A stretch of DNA of 64,000 nt from contig NZ_JAQIOY010000002.1 in assembly GCF_028023555.1 (NCBI RefSeq), positions 372,001-436,000 on the forward strand, in the 5' to 3' direction. Below are positions 8,246-17,426 of the stretch, piece by piece (position 1 is the stretch's first letter; the number at the start of each line of letters is the position of its first letter). Source of the DNA: Thalassococcus_A lentus. GTDB taxonomy: Bacteria > Pseudomonadota > Alphaproteobacteria > Rhodobacterales > Rhodobacteraceae. Under the pieces are notes generated by a model that had not been told where the DNA came from, made no database searches, and saw nothing but the letters and a program-made list of their open reading frames with translations. Position numbers and translations under genes: made by a program.

Positions 8246-9580
8246 CTACAGATAATCAGACCGTTGCAGGCCATACTTGGCCATCTTTTCATTCAGGGTT
8301 CTGCGCGGCAGGCAAAGCTCTTCCATGACCGATGCGATCGACCCTTTGTGACGGCGCATGGTGTTGTCGATCAGCATACGCTCAAAGGCTTCTACATATT
8401 CCTTCAGCGGTTTGCCCTCGGTCGTCATGACCGGCTGCATCTGATCGTGATCCGACATCAGCAACGAGGCGATGGTGCCCTGCCCGCGACGGGATTGCAG
8501 AACCGCCCGTTCGGCTAGGTTAATAAGCTGACGAATGTTGCCTGGCCATGGCGCCTGCAACAACTGCGCCGCTTCCTGAGCGGAAACTTTTGGCGCGTCA
8601 CAGCCGTATTCTTCGGCAAACTGCTCCGACAGGCGCGTGAACAGGGTCAGGATATCTTCGCCGCGCGCCCGCAGTGGCGGGACAACGATTTTGAGCGCAG
8701 CCAAACGGTAATACAGATCCGACCGCAGCGCCTGTTCGCAGGTGCGGCCTTCTTCTTGCAGGTTCGAAATGGCAACGATGCGTGTTTCAGGCGGATTGCC
8801 CTGCTCGTTGATAACCGACAGCAACCGCGCCTGAGCCGCGTCGGACAGCGCTTCGATGTCTTCGAGCACCAATGTGCCACCGCGCGCTTCTTCCAGCGCC
8901 GGAAGCCGGGTTTCTTCGGGCTGCGCAGGCCCGAAAAGGCGTTGCATCAGCGCATCTTCGTCCAGAGCCCCGCAGGAAATCAGAACAAACTTCTTGCCCG
9001 CTCTCGCGCCTACCGCATGCAGCGCGTGGGCCACGAGCGTCTTGCCTGTCCCGGTTTCACCTTCGATCAGAACGTGGCCATCGGCCTGCCCCAGATCGAG
9101 AATGTCTTCTCTGAGGCGTTCCATCGCCGGGCTGGCCCCGATCAGCTTTTTCATGATCTGACCACCTTCGGCCAGTTCCCGGCGCAGCGCGCGCGTATCC
9201 AGCGTCAAACGGCGCGCATTGGTCGCCTTTTTCGCCAACTCAGACATGCGGTCGGGGTTAAAGGGCTTTTCCAGAAAATCATAAGCGCCGATGCGCATGG
9301 CCTCGACCGCAATAGGCACGTCGCCGTGGCCGGTAATCATGATCACCGGCAGCGCGCTGTCAGAGCCCATCAGTTTCTTGAGCAACTGAATCCCGTCCAT
9401 GCCCGGCATCTTGATGTCTGAAATCACAATGCCCGGATAGTCTGCGCCAAGGGTGCCAAGCGCCTCTTCGGCACTGGCAAAGGTCTCAGTGTCATAACCG
9501 GACAAGGCCAGCCACTGACTGATCGACTGCCGCATATCCTTTTCGTCATCAACGATTGCGATCTTCATTGCGTTTGCCAT
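8246..9580 (-). CDS. DctD-like response regulator with AAA+ domain lacking GAFTGA
   Basis: Response regulator of 444 residues. The receiver domain (1-120) has phosphoacceptor Asp55 (ISDIKMPGMDG) and Lys105. The AAA+ domain has Walker A GETGTGKT (174-181) and arginine-rich PPLRARGEDI; a Fis-type helix-turn-helix lies at about 405-444 (LPRRTLNEKMAKYG). The family normally carries GAFTGA just after LFG to contact sigma-54. Here LFG (215-217) runs straight into PAQPEETRLPALEEARGG, so that loop is deleted, and the Walker B acidic pair reads LED rather than LDE. It may therefore act without sigma-54, as reported for Rhodobacter capsulatus NtrC. It follows the kinase gene by six bases. Confidence 0.85.
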   Translation of the reverse strand: MANAMKIAIVDDEKDMRQSISQWLALSGYDTETFASAEEALGTLGADYPGIVISDIKMPGMDGIQLLKKLMGSDSALPVIMITGHGDVPIAVEAMRIGAYDFLEKPFNPDRMSELAKKATNARRLTLDTRALRRELAEGGQIMKKLIGASPAMERLREDILDLGQADGHVLIEGETGTGKTLVAHALHAVGARAGKKFVLISCGALDEDALMQRLFGPAQPEETRLPALEEARGGTLVLEDIEALSDAAQARLLSVINEQGNPPETRIVAISNLQEEGRTCEQALRSDLYYRLAALKIVVPPLRARGEDILTLFTRLSEQFAEEYGCDAPKVSAQEAAQLLQAPWPGNIRQLINLAERAVLQSRRGQGTIASLLMSDHDQMQPVMTTEGKPLKEYVEAFERMLIDNTMRRHKGSIASVMEELCLPRRTLNEKMAKYGLQRSDYL

Positions 9581-9586
9581 GGGCTG

Positions 9587-11362
9587 TTACTCCGCCGCTT
9601 GTGTGGGCTCTGGAATGTCTTCCAAAAGAATGGGTAGCTGCATTTCGAAAACGGCGCCGCCGCGTTCGCCATTGCGGGCTGTCAGGCGACCGCCAAGGTC
9701 ACTGACAATGCCGGACGAAATCGCCAGGCCCAGCCCGACGCCGTCACCCGGCTGCTTGGTTGTGTAAAACGGCTCAAAGAGCGACTCGAGGTCTTCGATC
9801 CCGTGGCCGTTGTCGCGCACCGAAAGCGTCGCCGTTTCACCGGCCGCCAGAATGATTTCCACCTGCGGGTCATCCACGGACTTGGTCGCATCGAGCGCAT
9901 TCCTGAGCAGGTTCACGAGGACCTGTTCAATACGCATGCGATCCCCCATGACATTGACCGGCTCATCCGGAAGGATGCGGCTGATCTTGACCCTGCGGGA
10001 CTTCAACTGAGGCTCCATCATCGACAGGGCCGAAGCCAAAGCATCTGCCATATCCACCGGGCTCAGCATTTCCTGCCCCTTGCGGGCGTAGGATTTCAAT
10101 TGCTGGGTGATTGCACCCATGCGGCCGATCAGGTCGTCGATCCGGTGAAAGGCGGTCATGGCCTCATCAGGCCGGTTGCGGCGCAGCAAGAGCCTCGCAC
10201 CCGCCAGATAGGTTTTCATAGCCGCAAGCGGCTGGTTCAATTCGTGGCTGACCGCCGCAGACATTTCACCCAACGCCGCAAGCTTTGAGCTTTGCGCCAA
10301 TGATTGTTCGGCAACGGCAAGGTTCTTCTGCACGCGTTCACGCTCGGAGATTTCGGCCTGTAGACGTGCGTTCAACGCGCGCAATTCGGCCGATTCCCTT
10401 TGGAAGAAAACCAGCCGGCCAGCGGTACGCCGTGACAGCGCATAAAATGCCAGAGCCGCCAAGAGCGCAAATCCCATGATCTCCAAAGCGAGGACGGCGT
10501 TCACCTTTGCCCGAACCGAGGCGTAGGTGGTAAAGGTTGTCAGCGTCCAGCCGCGGAACGGGATACGCCCGTCGATGCGCATAACGGCCTCACCGCGCAG
10601 GTAGGCGTCGGCATCCTGCACAGTCCAGTCTGCGGTCGCCTGTATGGCCCGTTCAATTGCGCTGCCAGCCGGTTGCCGTTCAAGCGCGGCCTCGGGGGCC
10701 AATCCACGCCACCGTGGTTCGGTGGCCAGAATGATGACACCTTCGCTGTTGGTAACCATAACGGCGTCGGAAATCCCGGCCCATGCGCGCTCAAACTTCG
10801 CCAGATCCACCTCAACCACAATCACACCAATGGTGCTGCCCTGGCTTTCCATCCGCCGCGAATAACTAAAGCTGTAGCCACCGGATTCGCGCGGGATCGC
10901 GGAAAAGACCGTCGAATTGGAACGCACCGCGTCGATGTAATACTGCGCCGACCGGTGCGCTTCGCCCAGCCGGTTGCGATCCGTGGCGGCCACCGTGCGG
11001 CCCCCTTCATCCAGCAACATCAAGGATGCAGCGCCGATTTCGTCCACATACGAAATCAGCCGCTGCGAGCTTTGGGCAAAGTCAGCGGAATTCAAAGCCC
11101 CGATCAGCGCGGGATCGCGGGCCAGAAGCTGCGGGACAATCGCGTTCCTGCGCAATTCCGAAACGAGGTTACCCGAATAAAGCGCCAGCCGCAGTTCGGC
11201 GCGGTTCTTGGTCGTTTCGGTAAACCGGTCGGTCAGCAACGTGTTCGTAACCAGAACCGTAATGACCGAAACCACAAACAGAATTCCCAGCGCAACGCGC
11301 ACGCGCCACGACAGGGATACAGCGCGCCGGGCGCGTCCAGTGGGTTTCGGCAACTGAGCCAT
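9587..11362 (-). CDS. DctB-like sensor histidine kinase
   Basis: Membrane sensor kinase (about 591 residues) paired with the regulator that follows. It shows a first membrane helix (VALGILFVVSVITVLVTNTLL), a ~250-residue periplasmic sensor region of the dCache type, a second helix (VLALEIMGFALLAALAFYAL), a short coiled coil, the H-box SHELNQPLAAMKTYL, N-box NLLRNALDA, and ATP-lid motifs VRDNGHGIED and GVGLGLAIS. By family it would sense C4-dicarboxylates, but no transporter gene is adjacent, so the signal is unproven. The start is uncertain: this ATG or an upstream TTG at 11398, right after the purQ stop and preceded by GAGG. Confidence 0.84.
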   Translation of the reverse strand: MAQLPKPTGRARRAVSLSWRVRVALGILFVVSVITVLVTNTLLTDRFTETTKNRAELRLALYSGNLVSELRRNAIVPQLLARDPALIGALNSADFAQSSQRLISYVDEIGAASLMLLDEGGRTVAATDRNRLGEAHRSAQYYIDAVRSNSTVFSAIPRESGGYSFSYSRRMESQGSTIGVIVVEVDLAKFERAWAGISDAVMVTNSEGVIILATEPRWRGLAPEAALERQPAGSAIERAIQATADWTVQDADAYLRGEAVMRIDGRIPFRGWTLTTFTTYASVRAKVNAVLALEIMGFALLAALAFYALSRRTAGRLVFFQRESAELRALNARLQAEISERERVQKNLAVAEQSLAQSSKLAALGEMSAAVSHELNQPLAAMKTYLAGARLLLRRNRPDEAMTAFHRIDDLIGRMGAITQQLKSYARKGQEMLSPVDMADALASALSMMEPQLKSRRVKISRILPDEPVNVMGDRMRIEQVLVNLLRNALDATKSVDDPQVEIILAAGETATLSVRDNGHGIEDLESLFEPFYTTKQPGDGVGLGLAISSGIVSDLGGRLTARNGERGGAVFEMQLPILLEDIPEPTQAAE

Positions 11363-11399
11363 AGCGTAGAGGATAGGCACCCATCCCCGATTGCTCAAG

Positions 11400-12068
11400 T
11401 CACGCCTCGGTCAACGCCTTGGTCATATGAGCAAAAAGGCGCGCACCGTCTTCGTTGCCATGAGCGGAATCCGACGCACGTTCGGGATGGGGCATCATAC
11501 CCAGCACTCTGCGGTTTTCCGACAGAATGCCCGCGATATCACGCGCCGAGCCATTGGGATTGTCAGTGTAGCGGAACGCCACCCTGCCCTCGCCCTCAAG
11601 CCGATCAAGGCTGGCATCATCAGCAAAGTAGTTGCCATCGTGATGTGCAATCGGCAGCGCGATCTGCTCACCTGCTTCATATCCACCGGTAAAAAGGCTC
11701 TGGTTTTCCGAAACGCTCAGCCCCACGGTGCGGCAGATGTATTTCAACCCGGCATTGCGCAGCAACGCGCCGGGCAGCAGCCCGGTTTCTGTCAGAACCT
11801 GAAAACCGTTGCAGACGCCCAACACGAAACCGCCGCGCTCTGCATGTGCCTTGAGTGCGCCGACAATGGGCGCGTTCGCCGCAATAGCCCCGCAACGCAG
11901 ATAGTCGCCAAAGGAAAATCCGCCCGGCACAGCCACGAGATCAGTGCCTTCGGGCAGAGCGTCATCCTTGTGCCAGACCATCGTGACATCAAAGCCCACC
12001 GCTTCGAGCGCAACCTTCATGTCGCGGTCGCAGTTTGAGCCGGGGTAAACAGTGACGGCAGCTTTCAT
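11400..12068 (-). CDS. purQ: Phosphoribosylformylglycinamidine synthase subunit PurQ
   Basis: Glutaminase subunit (222 residues) of the three-part FGAM synthase (PurL/PurS/PurQ), step 4 of purine synthesis. It is a class-I amidotransferase: nucleophile Cys in VLGVCNGFQVL, the N-terminal VTVYPGSNCDRD, and the His/Glu pair in MMPHPERA. The ATG at 12068 is taken because MKAAVTVYPG is the family start; the frame is open further upstream into purS but that is not homologous. It lies 34 bases after purS. purL is not in the window. Confidence 0.96.
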   Translation of the reverse strand: MKAAVTVYPGSNCDRDMKVALEAVGFDVTMVWHKDDALPEGTDLVAVPGGFSFGDYLRCGAIAANAPIVGALKAHAERGGFVLGVCNGFQVLTETGLLPGALLRNAGLKYICRTVGLSVSENQSLFTGGYEAGEQIALPIAHHDGNYFADDASLDRLEGEGRVAFRYTDNPNGSARDIAGILSENRRVLGMMPHPERASDSAHGNEDGARLFAHMTKALTEA

Positions 12069-12102
12069 AGCTATGCTCCTGTTGAAACTGTTAACCGAAG
12101 GC

Positions 12103-12333
12103 TCAGAGCACTTCGATGCGGTAACTTTCGATAACCGTATTGGCCAACAGCTTCTCGCACATCTCGCCAATCTGGGCCTCAGACGTGCCATCGGCCAGAT
12201 CAAGTTCGATCACCTTGCCCTGACGGACGCCGTTGACCCCTTCAAACCCAAGCGATCCAAGTGCGTGTCGCACAGCCTCGCCCTGTGGGTCCAGAACACC
12301 CTGTTTCAGCATTACATGCACGCGGGCTTTCAT
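12103..12333 (-). CDS. purS: Phosphoribosylformylglycinamidine synthase subunit PurS
   Basis: Small 76-residue subunit that bridges PurL and PurQ and helps pass ammonia between them. The N-terminus MKARVHVMLKQGVLDPQGEA and DLADGTSEAQIGEMCEKLLANTVIE are characteristic. The ATG at 12333 has GGAG nine bases upstream; the frame continues upstream but without homology. It is co-transcribed with purQ. The usual upstream neighbour purC is separated from it by the 2.3-kb protease gene. Confidence 0.95.
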   Translation of the reverse strand: MKARVHVMLKQGVLDPQGEAVRHALGSLGFEGVNGVRQGKVIELDLADGTSEAQIGEMCEKLLANTVIESYRIEVL

Positions 12334-12384
12334 GGCGGTTCTCCTTGTCTGCGAGGCCAGAAGTGTTGAGGCAGGAGGAACCGC

Positions 12385-12424
12385 ATTCGGCCCCGAATTG
12401 CAAGACACAATCCGGGGCCGAAGG
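12385..12424 (-). terminator. Long stem-loop between protease gene and purS
   Basis: Arms of 15 bases with one mismatch (TTCGGCCCCG-AATTG against CAATCCGGGGCCGAA) lie 7 bases after the protease stop. There is no U-run, so it may be a rho-independent terminator of poor quality or a 3' end stabiliser. Confidence 0.5.
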
Positions 12425-12430
12425 GGTTGG

Positions 12431-14698
12431 TTATTGCAGATTTCCGCTGCGGGTGATCGTTCCGGCGTCGTCATCCATGTCGAACGCGCCTTTTGCCGAC
12501 CCACGCAGATCATTGTCGGTGTAGGTGCCCTGCCCGTTCTCGTAGATCCGGAAGGCATGCCAGACATTGCCGCCGATCTTGTTGTTGCGCACCGTCGGCT
12601 TGCCCGCGGTCTTGATCTCAAACCCGTAGTAGGCATTGCCCGTCACTTCATTGTCTTCAAAGACCCCAAGACCGTCATCGTAAATGAACACGCCGCTCTG
12701 CTTGCCGTCTTTGACAAGGTTACGCGTCACGAGCGGGTTAGCGCCGCCTTTAACTGCGATGCCAGCAAATCCACTGGTCAGGATATCGTTGTCCTCAATC
12801 CGGCCTTTGCCGCCGTCATAGACATAGATGCCGCTTTCCTTGGCGTCGCGAATGGTGTTGTTGCGCACCACCGGATCCGAAGCTTCGGTGATCGACACAC
12901 CGGACAGCGCATTGTTGTGGATCGTGTTTTCCTGAATGAGGCCAAGACCCGCTTCCTGAACGTAGACGCCTGAGGCTTCGCCGTCATAAATCTCGTTCCG
13001 AATGATAACCGGGTCAGCCTTATCCTTGATCTCGATGCCCGCATACTTGTTGCGTACGATCTCGTTGTTCTCGATCCGTCCGCGACCCTCGGTGTGAATA
13101 TAAACACCGCTGGCCTTCCCGTCGCGCATCACGTTGTTGCGCACAACAGGGTTCGCCCCGGTCTTGATCTCGACACCGGCATAGGTGTTTTCAAAAAACT
13201 CGTTGTTTTCCACCAGACCCCGGGCGTTGTCATAGATGAACAATCCGCCCTGCGCGGAATGGTGGATCTTTGAGTTGCGTATGATCGGATTGCTGTCTTC
13301 CTTCACACCAACCGCCGCCAGACCGGTCGAGGTGGCATCGACCCCGTCCATTGTGGCAGTGCCGCTGTCAAAGAACACGCCAAAGTACTTCCCGCCGTCC
13401 TGAATGACCGACAGATTGGCAAGCTTGCCGGAATTTGCCGTCCAGTGAACAACGTGATCCTCTGCGACACGCAGGATGATCTCGGATGCGTCACCCACGC
13501 CCACGATGTCCAGTGGCTTGTCCACGTTGATCGCCTCAACATAGGTGCCCGGGTAAATCTGAATTTGAGTGCCCGCCGCCGATTTGGCAACCGCGTCAGC
13601 AATCGAGCGGAAATCACCGCCACCGCCAGCGCGCACCGACACGGTTGGCCCGTCGTGGTCTTTCACACGCGGCGCGTTATCGACAGGCGCCGCAACCGGC
13701 ACGGTACATTCGCGCGCAATCATAGCCTTGGCCATGCCAGCAAAGGTGTGGCTGCCGCATTCGGCCGCATAGGCCTCATACCCGCCGCACCCCAGTGCCT
13801 TGGCCTCTTTCCACATTGCGTCACAGGCCGAAACCTGAACCACAGGCTTTGGCTGCGGGGTCGGGCCATTGTCCACGTCCGAGACCACCGCTTTCAGCAC
13901 CCGGCTCTGGGCCAGAATACGGGTCATCGGGATCGCCATGTTGAACCCGCTGCGGCTGTCGCCGGCGTGGTGCAACCCGATCACACGCTTGTCCGAAATC
14001 CGAATAACCGGCGAGCCGGAGTTCCCGCCGAGCGTATCGCAGGTGTGCACCAGCTTGCCTTCATCCGAAATCGAAGGAGAGGCCGCCGCGCAACCCTCAC
14101 GGCTGATGTGCTGGGACTGTCCCTGAGGATGGCCAATGATCCAAAGGAACTCAGCGTCCTCGGGATCAGCCGCTGCCAGTTCAAGAAAACCGTATTTGCC
14201 CGATGGATTGCCGAAAACCCGCAGCACCGAATAATCCAGCTCACGGTTGGTTTCGACAATCTGCGGGCTGACCGTGAAGCGATCGACCCCGGCGGCACGG
14301 CCGGGTTTGATATAGCCCGCAACGAATTGCGCCGCCTGAATACCGCTATCGGCTCCCGAAGGATCGCCATCCATACCCGGCACGCAGTGGTGATTGGTCA
14401 GGATATGCTGTTCATCAACGATGAACGCCGTGCAGAACCCGGTCTTTCCGTTCTCAAACAGCATGTCCAGACGGCCAATCGGACGCCCCAACCGAACAGC
14501 CGGGCTGTTTTCGCCATACTCGACTATCGGCTCGTTCTGATAGTCGCCGATGGCCTGTTCAAAAGTCAGTCCGCCCGCCAGTTGGCGCGGCTGCACTACA
14601 ATCTTGCCGAAATCACTGGGATCAAACTCGGCTGGCTGAGCCATGGCCGAAACACCTGTGATGGCTGCCAGCGCGGCGCTCAGGAAAAAATTGCGCAT
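12431..14698 (-). CDS. Exported trypsin-like protease fused to parallel beta-helix repeats
   Basis: A 755-residue secreted protein. A signal peptide (1-20, ending SAMAQ) precedes a chymotrypsin-fold serine protease domain (about 60-270) with the full triad: His104 in LTNHHC, Asp155 in ELDYSVL and Ser227 in LGGNSGSP. A short Cys-rich linker (about 290-345) follows. From about 375 to the end there are repeated right-handed beta-helix units of the form NPVVRNNxMRDGKASGVYI / GRIENNEIVRNKYAGIEIK, a pattern seen in carbohydrate- or surface-binding proteins. The ATG at 14698 has GGGGGA upstream; the longer open frame is not used. It sits between purC and purS, on the same strand, in what is often a contiguous purine block. 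Substrate unknown. Confidence 0.82.
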   Translation of the reverse strand: MRNFFLSAALAAITGVSAMAQPAEFDPSDFGKIVVQPRQLAGGLTFEQAIGDYQNEPIVEYGENSPAVRLGRPIGRLDMLFENGKTGFCTAFIVDEQHILTNHHCVPGMDGDPSGADSGIQAAQFVAGYIKPGRAAGVDRFTVSPQIVETNRELDYSVLRVFGNPSGKYGFLELAAADPEDAEFLWIIGHPQGQSQHISREGCAAASPSISDEGKLVHTCDTLGGNSGSPVIRISDKRVIGLHHAGDSRSGFNMAIPMTRILAQSRVLKAVVSDVDNGPTPQPKPVVQVSACDAMWKEAKALGCGGYEAYAAECGSHTFAGMAKAMIARECTVPVAAPVDNAPRVKDHDGPTVSVRAGGGGDFRSIADAVAKSAAGTQIQIYPGTYVEAINVDKPLDIVGVGDASEIILRVAEDHVVHWTANSGKLANLSVIQDGGKYFGVFFDSGTATMDGVDATSTGLAAVGVKEDSNPIIRNSKIHHSAQGGLFIYDNARGLVENNEFFENTYAGVEIKTGANPVVRNNVMRDGKASGVYIHTEGRGRIENNEIVRNKYAGIEIKDKADPVIIRNEIYDGEASGVYVQEAGLGLIQENTIHNNALSGVSITEASDPVVRNNTIRDAKESGIYVYDGGKGRIEDNDILTSGFAGIAVKGGANPLVTRNLVKDGKQSGVFIYDDGLGVFEDNEVTGNAYYGFEIKTAGKPTVRNNKIGGNVWHAFRIYENGQGTYTDNDLRGSAKGAFDMDDDAGTITRSGNLQ

Positions 14699-14861
14699 AA
14701 CACGTCCCCCATATTGAAATTTACCCAAGGGTAACCCCGAGGGTCCATTTCTGCCAAGTAAAGGATTCCATGCCCCAACGTTTTTTTGGGCCGCGACGCG
14801 CAACCGTCCGGCATGGGGCTGCCAGAGCAGTTTCTTCTCTGGCTCAATACTCTGGGGGGTT

Positions 14862-14882
14862 TGGGGGGCAAGGCCCCCCATC
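14862..14882 (-). terminator. G/C-run hairpin after purC
   Basis: GGGGGGC-AA-GGCCCCCC, directly after the purC stop on the minus strand, without a U-run. Similar G/C hairpins are common after genes in Rhodobacteraceae. A weak terminator or 3' end element. Confidence 0.4.
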
Positions 14883-14885
14883 ACA

Positions 14886-15647
14886 TTAGTTGATCAGCGT
14901 CGGCTTCGTCGGGTGCGTCGCCTGTTTGGGCATGACACCAAGGCGTCGTGCGACCTCGGTATAGGCATCAGTCAGCGAGCCGAGATCACGGCGGAAGACA
15001 TCCTTGTCCAGCTTCTGGCCCGTTTCGATGTCCCACAGACGGCAGCTGTCCGGGCTGATTTCGTCGGCGATGATCAGGCGCTGGAAATCGCCTTCGTAAA
15101 CGCGGCCAATCTCGATCTTGAAATCGACCAGACGAATGCCAACGCCATACAGCAGACCTGACAGGTAGTCGTTTACGCGCAGCGCCAGGGCAATAATGTC
15201 GTCCATGTCATGCTGGCTGGCCCAGCCGAAGGCCGCGATGTGCTCTTCGGACACCAGCGGATCACCCAGCTTGTCGTCCTTGTAGCAATATTCAACGATC
15301 GGACGCGGCAGCTGTGTGCCTTCTTCCAGACCCAAACGCTTTGACAATGTGCCGGCGGCATAGTTGCGCACAATCACTTCGAGCGGAACAATCTCGCAGG
15401 ACCGCACCAGTTGCTCGCGCATATTCAGGCGTTTGATAAAATGCGTCGGAACACCGATGTTGCCCAGACCGGTCATGAAGAACTCGGACAAGCGGTTGTT
15501 CAGCACGCCCTTGCCTTCGATCACGTCCTTTTTCTCGGCGTTGAAGGCAGTGGCATCATCCTTGAAATACTGCACGATGGTGCCCGGCTCCGGGCCTTCA
15601 TACAGGATCTTGGCTTTGCCTTCGTAAATCTTTTTGCGCCGTGCCAT
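14886..15647 (-). CDS. purC: Phosphoribosylaminoimidazole-succinocarboxamide synthase
   Basis: SAICAR synthase (253 residues, typical) joins aspartate to CAIR with ATP in purine synthesis. Seen: N-terminus KKIYEGKAKILYEGPEPGTI, DDATAFNAEKKDVIEGKG, the substrate loop PLEVIVRNYAAGTLSKRLG, and KIEIGRVYEGDFQRLIIADEISPDSCRLWD. It is complete, with GGGG upstream of the ATG. It is separated from purS/purQ by the trypsin/beta-helix gene. Confidence 0.97.
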   Translation of the reverse strand: MARRKKIYEGKAKILYEGPEPGTIVQYFKDDATAFNAEKKDVIEGKGVLNNRLSEFFMTGLGNIGVPTHFIKRLNMREQLVRSCEIVPLEVIVRNYAAGTLSKRLGLEEGTQLPRPIVEYCYKDDKLGDPLVSEEHIAAFGWASQHDMDDIIALALRVNDYLSGLLYGVGIRLVDFKIEIGRVYEGDFQRLIIADEISPDSCRLWDIETGQKLDKDVFRRDLGSLTDAYTEVARRLGVMPKQATHPTKPTLIN

Positions 15648-15758
15648 ACGGGGCCCCTTTCAAACGCGAAAGCCGCGCGAAGGGCCGCGCGGGTGTCTGG
15701 GCATCCCATAGAGCAAGGCTCGGCGCGCCGCAAGCAGGCCGCGCCGAGACAAATGGTG

Positions 15759-16727
15759 TCACTTGCGTCGTCTTTTGCCCATCAGACGCTGAAAGACACC
15801 GGGGCGTCCACGATCCTGAACGACAGGGCCTTTGTTTTGCGGCAAGGGGCCTGCCAGATCTTCGTGATCCAGCGGGCTGCTGGGATGAACCAGCATCATG
15901 ACGTCAAAGGGCACGCCCTCTTCAGTGCCGGCGGGCACATAGCGGATCCGGTAGGATTGCTCCGGGCTCTGGCCTTCGTGGCCCAGCGTGTGACCATCTT
16001 GGAATACATGCCCGTATTCCAGAACCATCGCGGTGCTCATGTGAACCATCCCAGCCGCGTCTTCGATGGAAACCGGTGCTTCGGCATGGCTGGTCTCATA
16101 GGATTTGAACGGCAACAGCCCGCGCGTGCCTGCCACGGACATGACCCCATGTGGTGTCTGTTTCTGCCCGATCGCATAGCTGATCCAGTCGGTAATCGGC
16201 CATTTGTCCTGCATGGCGGTGTCCGCCATCTGCACGATCCGCTCTGTCGGCAGGAAATGATCCGCGCTTTCCCAGTAAACGGCCAGCGCAACCGGAAGTT
16301 TGGCAAAGATCGCGGCAAGACAGCTACAAAGACGTGCAGCACGGAAGCAATCCATCATGTCGGTGCTGGCCGCACCAACAGACACGCAGATATATGAAGC
16401 ATTCTGCGCCAGGGCCGCTTCCATGTCCGGAACGATCCGGGTCTGGCGATGGCTCAGTTGATCCATGGACCATGTGCCATAGCCGGGAAGCCGAATGGCG
16501 GTGGCGATCAAGGCGTCCTTGCCTTCGCCGCCCAGCAAAATTGGGGCGGTGATAAAGGCGTTCGTATCACAATCCTGATCAAGCGCTTCGGCCCCTGCCC
16601 GAGGCCGGATATCCAGATCAGGAAAATCCTCGAGCAAGGCGTTCCGGATTTCTGCCGTATTGAACTGCAAAGCCTCGGACAGCAGCACATAGGCGCTGAA
16701 AGTCGGGGTGTCTGGGCGGTCTGTCAT
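15759..16727 (-). CDS. Uncharacterised protein, possibly DUF4261 family
   Basis: A 322-residue soluble-looking protein with no signal peptide. I do not recognise a catalytic motif. The central part (VYWESADHFLPTERIVQM, then PITDWISYAIGQ) and the C-terminal part (ESPEQSYRIRYVP-type segment, ending PGVFQRLMGKRRRK) recall DUF4261-type proteins, but that is a weak memory match. It starts 10 bases after the TerB-like gene ends, so the two form an operon. The basic C-terminus may touch membrane or nucleic acid. Confidence 0.6.
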   Translation of the reverse strand: MTDRPDTPTFSAYVLLSEALQFNTAEIRNALLEDFPDLDIRPRAGAEALDQDCDTNAFITAPILLGGEGKDALIATAIRLPGYGTWSMDQLSHRQTRIVPDMEAALAQNASYICVSVGAASTDMMDCFRAARLCSCLAAIFAKLPVALAVYWESADHFLPTERIVQMADTAMQDKWPITDWISYAIGQKQTPHGVMSVAGTRGLLPFKSYETSHAEAPVSIEDAAGMVHMSTAMVLEYGHVFQDGHTLGHEGQSPEQSYRIRYVPAGTEEGVPFDVMMLVHPSSPLDHEDLAGPLPQNKGPVVQDRGRPGVFQRLMGKRRRK

Positions 16728-16737
16728 ATCACATGTC

Positions 16738-17217
16738 TCAGGCCGCGGACCGGCCTTTGACCATCAACTGCGTCAGCTCGCGGAACTTTTCGACTGAAAT
16801 CCCCATTCGCTGGGCAATGCCGGACAGTGTGTTCACTTCGTTTTCGTCAATATGACCATCCGAAGCCGCAACCTGCATGCTGATCGCCAGAGACATTTCG
16901 CGCAGAACCATCGGCAGAACGCTGACCGCTTCTGCCAAAACGGTTGCGCCACCGCGTTGATGCAGATCCAGTGTGACTTGCTTGACCAGCTCCAACGCCG
17001 CGTCAAAGCCGATTGCCTGCACCTCTGGAACCAGCAAACTGCGCTCCACAAGGGTTTGGGTCTCTTCCCATGCCACTTCGCCGTCGGCGTAGCAGGTCAG
17101 AATGGGCGCAGCCAGAACAGCGCGCGCGATCTGAATGTTGTGGGCATTTGCATCGGGTTGTGCAGGTGCAGCTGGTGCGTTGCTTTGGCCCGACCGCAGT
17201 TTTGAAAACAATCCCAT
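16738..17217 (-). CDS. TerB-like protein
   Basis: A 159-residue helical protein matching the tellurite-resistance TerB fold: an acidic pair with the spacing of TerB metal sites appears in LTCYADGEVAWEE and again in VAASDGHIDENEVNTLSGIA. Residues 1-35 are a flexible lead (MGLFSKLRSGQS, then Ala/Pro-rich). The ATG at 17217 follows GAGGAC; the upstream TTG is not needed. TerB-like proteins often act near the membrane in stress functions. The specific role here is unknown; it probably works with the gene right after it. Confidence 0.72.
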   Translation of the reverse strand: MGLFSKLRSGQSNAPAAPAQPDANAHNIQIARAVLAAPILTCYADGEVAWEETQTLVERSLLVPEVQAIGFDAALELVKQVTLDLHQRGGATVLAEAVSVLPMVLREMSLAISMQVAASDGHIDENEVNTLSGIAQRMGISVEKFRELTQLMVKGRSAA

Positions 17218-17426
17218 AAATTGGTCCTCGCTCAATTACTCGTTTGACGCCAGTCAGCATCACCCAGCATCGTGACCGATTTGTGACTGCCTCAAGACCG
17301 CCTCCTGACAACTCTCAGGATATTTCGTGGCGTTGCCAGAGTGCCGCATTTTGCCCGCCGCCCCTTGCACAGCCCGCAGCAGAGCGGCATATCGAACAAG
17401 ACACTTTTGCCCAAGGGAGCGAGTCC

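Noticed and set aside
10673..11692. 339-codon frame across dctB/purQ antisense
   Set aside because: Runs across two real genes on the other strand with no motif.
13445..14734. 429-codon frame antisense to the protease gene
   Set aside because: Shadow of the repeat-rich gene; no start signal or homology.
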